From assembly GCF_000485595.1 (NCBI RefSeq), contig NW_014580155.1, positions 1 through 20,227 of the forward strand: a stretch of 20,227 bases of DNA, read 5' to 3'. The first letter of the stretch is position 1, and each line of letters starts with the position of its first letter. The stretch comes from Priapulus caudatus. Lineage: Eukaryota; Priapulida; Priapulimorpha; Priapulimorphida; Priapulidae. The notes below the pieces were generated by a model that saw only the letters and a program-made list of their open reading frames with translations, was not told where the DNA came from and did no database searches. This document shows, piece by piece, positions 17,728-20,227 of the stretch. A program made the position numbers and the translations under genes.

Positions 17728-18588
17728 GCCTCCTCCACTCACTGGCCTCCGCTACTTCCGCGCTCCTCCTCCTCCCACCTTCTCCCCCCTCCTCCTCCCC
17801 ACCTTCTCCGCAGGTTTCCACCTCTCTCCTCCTCCTCTCCTCTCCTCGCTCCACCTCATCCTCTCCTGCCTCCTCCTCCTCCCTCCACCCTCTCCCGCCT
17901 ACCACCTCCCTTCTCCGCCACCGTCTCCCCACGTTTCTCTCCCCCTTCTACGCTCCATCTCCTCTCCTTCCTCCTCCCCTCCTCCTCTCCTCCTCCTCTC
18001 CTCTCGCACCACCAACCTTCTCCCCTCTCTCACCCGCCCTCCCCTCGGTCTCGCTCCCTTCTCTATCCTCCTCCACATCCTCTTCTCCTCCTCCCCTTCC
18101 TCCTCGCTCCTGCCTCCACCCACCTCTTCCTTATCTTTCTCTCCCTCTTTTCCTGCGCACCACCTCTTCGCCTCCTCCTCTACCTTTCTCCTTCGCTCTC
18201 TAACTCTCCTCTCCTCTCCTCCTCACTTCCCCCCCCCGTCCTCCGTCGTCTAGCGGTTTCCCCCTCCTGCTCCACCACTTCTTCCCCACGTTCTCCCCTG
18301 CCTCGCTCCTCGCCCCTCTCCGTCCTGCCTCCTCCTCCTCCTCCTCCTCGCCCTCCTCGTCCTCCTCTCTCTCCTCCTCCTCCTCCTCTGCTCCTCCCCT
18401 CCTCTACTGCTTCCACCTTCGTTCTCCCCTCCTACCGGCCCACCCGACGTTCTCCGCCCTCCTTCCTCGCTCCACCTCTCTCATCTCCCGCCTCCACTTC
18501 CTCTCCTCTTCTCCTCCTCCACCAGCCTCCCCACGGTTCCCGCCCGCTCCTCCTCCGACCACCTTCTTCCCATCTCTCGCCTCCTGCC
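17728..18588 (+). repeat. polypyrimidine (CTC/CTCC) tract, about 860 bp
   Basis: Built on CTCCTCCTCCTC, CCACCTTCTCCCC and CGCTCCTCC motifs with irregular period. Purines on the plus strand are rare. It gives a Ser/Pro/Leu-rich plus frame of 356 codons and Glu/Arg/Gly-rich minus frames, all artefacts. It mirrors the polypurine tract at 5331-5815 on the opposite strand. Confidence 0.9.
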
Positions 18589-18624
18589 TGTATCACTGTT
18601 CAACGAATGTATAATAAACACCAA

Positions 18625-19052
18625 GTGAGTAATGTCCGGGGGTAAAATTGTCGGGGGGTAATGTCTCCGGGGGGTAATTGTCCGGCGGTAAATGTCCGGG
18701 AGGTGAGTTGTCGCGCGGGGGTGATTGTCCGGGGGGGTAAATGATCCGGGGGGTAATTGTCCAAGGGGGTAAATGTCCGGGGGGTAATTGTCCGGGGGTA
18801 ATGTCCGGGGGGTAATTGTCCGGGGGTAAAGTGTCGGCGGGGGGTTAAATTCCGGGGGTAATTGTCCGGGGTAATATCCGGGGGGTAATGTGTGCCGGGG
18901 GGTACATTGTCCGGGGGGTAAATGTCGCGCGTGGGTTAAGATTGTCCGGGGGGTAAATGGCATCGGGGGTAAATGGCATGGGGGGTACTTGTCCGGGCGG
19001 TAATTGTCCGGGGGTAAAGTTGTCCGGGGGGTGATTGTCCGGGGGGTATTTG
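18625..19052 (+). repeat. GTCCGGGGGGTAAT minisatellite, about 28 units
   Basis: The unit is about 15 bp (TGTCCGGGGGGTAAT with A/T and G-count variation). Every unit carries a run of four to seven G, so the plus strand has dense G-quadruplex potential. The Pro/Thr/Leu-rich minus-strand frames across it are artefacts. It ends about 15 bp before the conserved Helitron-like tail at 19066. Confidence 0.92.
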
Positions 19053-19065
19053 TCCTAAGAACCGT

Positions 19066-19182
19066 ATATTGTGTGCAATGTTATATTGTCGTTTGTTACC
19101 CAATGTTCGTATCGTGTCAATTATTATCAAGTATGAATTAGTAGCACGATTTTACTCAGGCAGGCGGGTACGGCGCAGCTAG
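19066..19182 (+). mobile_element. Helitron-like 3' tail, copy A
   Basis: Aligned with 20084-20203: ATATTGT, CAATGTTAT, ATTGTCG, TATGAATTAGTAGCA, CGATTTTAC, GCGGGTAC and GCAGCT occur in the same order. It ends GCGCAGCTAG followed by T, matching the CTAG|T rule. The following bases, TCTAAATAATATATTTG, are also found at 16946 directly after an A, a paralogous empty site. The tandem arrays just upstream (ATGT, GTCCGG units) recall Helitron/Helentron-type non-autonomous elements that carry internal satellites, but the 5' end is not defined. Confidence 0.45.
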
Positions 19183-19206
19183 TCTAAATAATATATTTGA
19201 GTTCGT
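19183..19206 (+). repeat. 24-bp direct repeat, partner of 16946-16967
   Basis: See 16946-16967. It abuts the CTAG end of tail copy A and is followed by a short ATGT run (about 19217-19242). Confidence 0.7.
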
Positions 19207-19249
19207 CAATGTATCTTATGGTATGTATGTATGTATGTATGTACTTCTA

Positions 19250-19268
19250 TAGGCGGTGGCCAAACCGC
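19250..19268. other. short GC hairpin
   Basis: GGCGGT and AACCGCC pair around GGCCA directly after the ATGT run and CTTCTATA. The role is unknown. Confidence 0.3.
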
Positions 19269-19708
19269 CAGCGAATCTGAGGGATGCAATCTTCACAGGG
19301 GCCGAATCCGTTCTTGATACCGGGAAGTGTGCCTAGATGAAAGCAAACGCTGGTCAACACCGTCAAACTCACCGAAAATCCGGTGCAAAAACCTGATCAA
19401 TATCGTGAACTTGACACACAATGTCAGCACTCCTGTAGCAGTGGTGCCAGCAGAAAATTGATTCGTCACCTCGATCCGGGGCTGCTGGTATTGTGAACGA
19501 AACCAGCATACTAAAACACACCACCAACCAGGCAACCAGGTTTCACAAAGTTCAGAGGTACTACTCACTCAGCTTCAGAGGTTCAGTTCAGATGCTACGA
19601 TCCGTCACAATGCCTTGTACCATTGCGAAAGCTATGCAGTTTCCTGATTCGTAAGAAAATTTCTTTACATTTCAATGTGGCATGGTTGCGTGTCTCTATT
19701 ATAGCTAT
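19269..19708. other. unassigned sequence
   Basis: No gene recognised. A minus-strand frame (19293-19568) contains a GTGAGT donor-like site near 19372 but lacks an ATG and a recognisable domain. Confidence 0.35.
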
Positions 19709-19748
19709 GAGCAGCTACTAATGGACAAATTTGTCATTATTACTCCTC
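19709..19748. repeat. 40-bp palindrome, copy 2 (related to 6050-6090)
   Basis: GAGCAGCTACTAATGGACAA and ATTTGTCATTATTACTCCTC form an imperfect palindrome centred on GACAAATTTGTC. It shares the core order AGCTA-AATGACAAA and TTTGTCATTATTA-CTCCT with the 6050 copy. Both look like decayed copies of one perfect palindrome. Confidence 0.6.
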
Positions 19749-19811
19749 ATCGTACTATATTCTTCTATTCATGCTAAGCGATCTCACATGGATAGCTGCA
19801 GCGTGGGGAGC

Positions 19812-19996
19812 TCAAGCAGTTGGAGACGCAGGAATCTCTCCCATAGTTTGCACGCAGAGACTATAAGACGAAAAACATTCTTTATGCAACGAGGCTTTCA
19901 ATGAAAAATCGAACCGCATTCTACATGCTATAATAACTTTGTTGTCATTTACCATATTATCTATTATGTCCTCAGGGGTCTGGAGTTCGGTTTGTG
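19812..19996 (-). CDS. exon-like segment ending in a stop, unknown protein
   Basis: On the minus strand ATTTATATTGACAG could be an acceptor before 19996. The frame then reads QTELQTPEDIIDNMVNDNKV, continues with mixed, non-repetitive composition, and ends GEIPASPTA at TGA (19812-19814). The acceptor phase would be 1. I recognise no family, and no AATAAA was seen after the stop. It could be a terminal exon or chance. Confidence 0.17.
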
Positions 19997-20083
19997 CTGT
20001 CAATATAAATGGTATACCGTAACCGTTTTCGTTTTTTCCGCACTGCTGATTAACTCTTATTACAACTCATTGCTAACATATTA

Positions 20084-20203
20084 ATATTGTCTGGCAATGT
20101 TATTGTCGATTTTTAAGCCCGATATTCTTATTTGTCCCATTATTAGTAACTATGAATTAGTAGCAGCCGATTTTACGCCCAGCGGCAGCGGGTACCCGCA
20201 GCT
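20084..20203 (+). mobile_element. Helitron-like 3' tail, copy B
   Basis: Second copy of the 19066-19182 tail, offset about 1,018 bp. It contains the perfect palindrome GCGGGTACCCGC (20188-20199), better preserved than in copy A, then AGCT. The next bases are CATTTCG, so the CTAG end is changed or the copy is not a precise terminus. No minisatellite precedes this copy. Confidence 0.4.
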
Positions 20204-20227
20204 CATTTCGTGGTATATATAGTGTGA

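Noticed and set aside
17575-18645. Plus-strand frame of 356 codons, Ser/Pro/Leu-rich, resembling a proline-rich espin region
   Set aside because: It lies in the polypyrimidine tract, where CTC/CCT codons force Pro/Leu/Ser. There is no WH2 motif or actin-bundling module and no splice link to the espin exons.
19293-19568. Minus-strand frame with GTGAGT near 19372
   Set aside because: No ATG, mixed composition, and no domain; the donor-like site alone is not evidence.

Overview
This is a repeat-dominated piece of an animal (metazoan) nuclear genome. The evidence is GT-AG introns, one clearly recognisable animal gene (the ankyrin-repeat N-terminus of an espin), degenerate CCCTAA (TTAGGG-type) interstitial telomeric repeats, short non-autonomous transposon remnants, and very dense micro- and minisatellites. 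I cannot name the species; an invertebrate is likely, but that is inference. No bacterial operon, rRNA, tRNA or CRISPR array was seen.

Layout. 1-2,450: a dispersed repeat present twice in the same orientation (259-529 and 1,278-1,506), a CpG-rich minisatellite and a CTAT microsatellite. 2,640-4,240: a mosaic TTACG/TTATG/TTGTG pentamer array, then a possible minus-strand signal-peptide exon (4,513-4,672). 4,880-6,100: CA/CGCA repeats, a polypurine tract, an AT run and a small perfect-type palindrome. 6,890-8,350: the 5' end of an espin-like gene on the plus strand (exon 1 at 7,296-7,676 and exon 2 at 8,241-8,349, with a telomere-like intron). 8,880-10,310: CA/CG repeats and a 31-bp minisatellite with a higher-order period of about seven units. 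10,990-13,390: two weak exon-like candidates, an ATCC array and a GT tract. 13,760-15,300: a possible hAT terminus, a 445-bp MITE with inverted repeats and a CAACGTTGA satellite. 15,380-19,210: direct duplications that double as empty sites for two Helitron-like 3' ends, with CTT, ATGT, polypyrimidine and GTCCGGGGGGTAAT arrays between them. 19,210-20,227: mostly unassigned sequence and a second copy of the Helitron-like tail.

The only gene I recognise is espin, an actin-bundling protein of microvilli and stereocilia. Only its first five ankyrin repeats are present; later exons are not seen to the right edge. Both exons carry small frame breaks at places where the conserved sequence continues in a neighbouring frame. 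The tandem arrays also show many single-base slips. I therefore suspect either an indel-prone assembly or a decaying gene copy. Nearly all long open frames in the window are by-products of tandem repeats whose unit contains no stop codon.

The most unusual structures are the Helitron-like ends with matching A|T empty sites, the repeated 40-bp palindrome, the higher-order 31-bp array and the broken espin exons.
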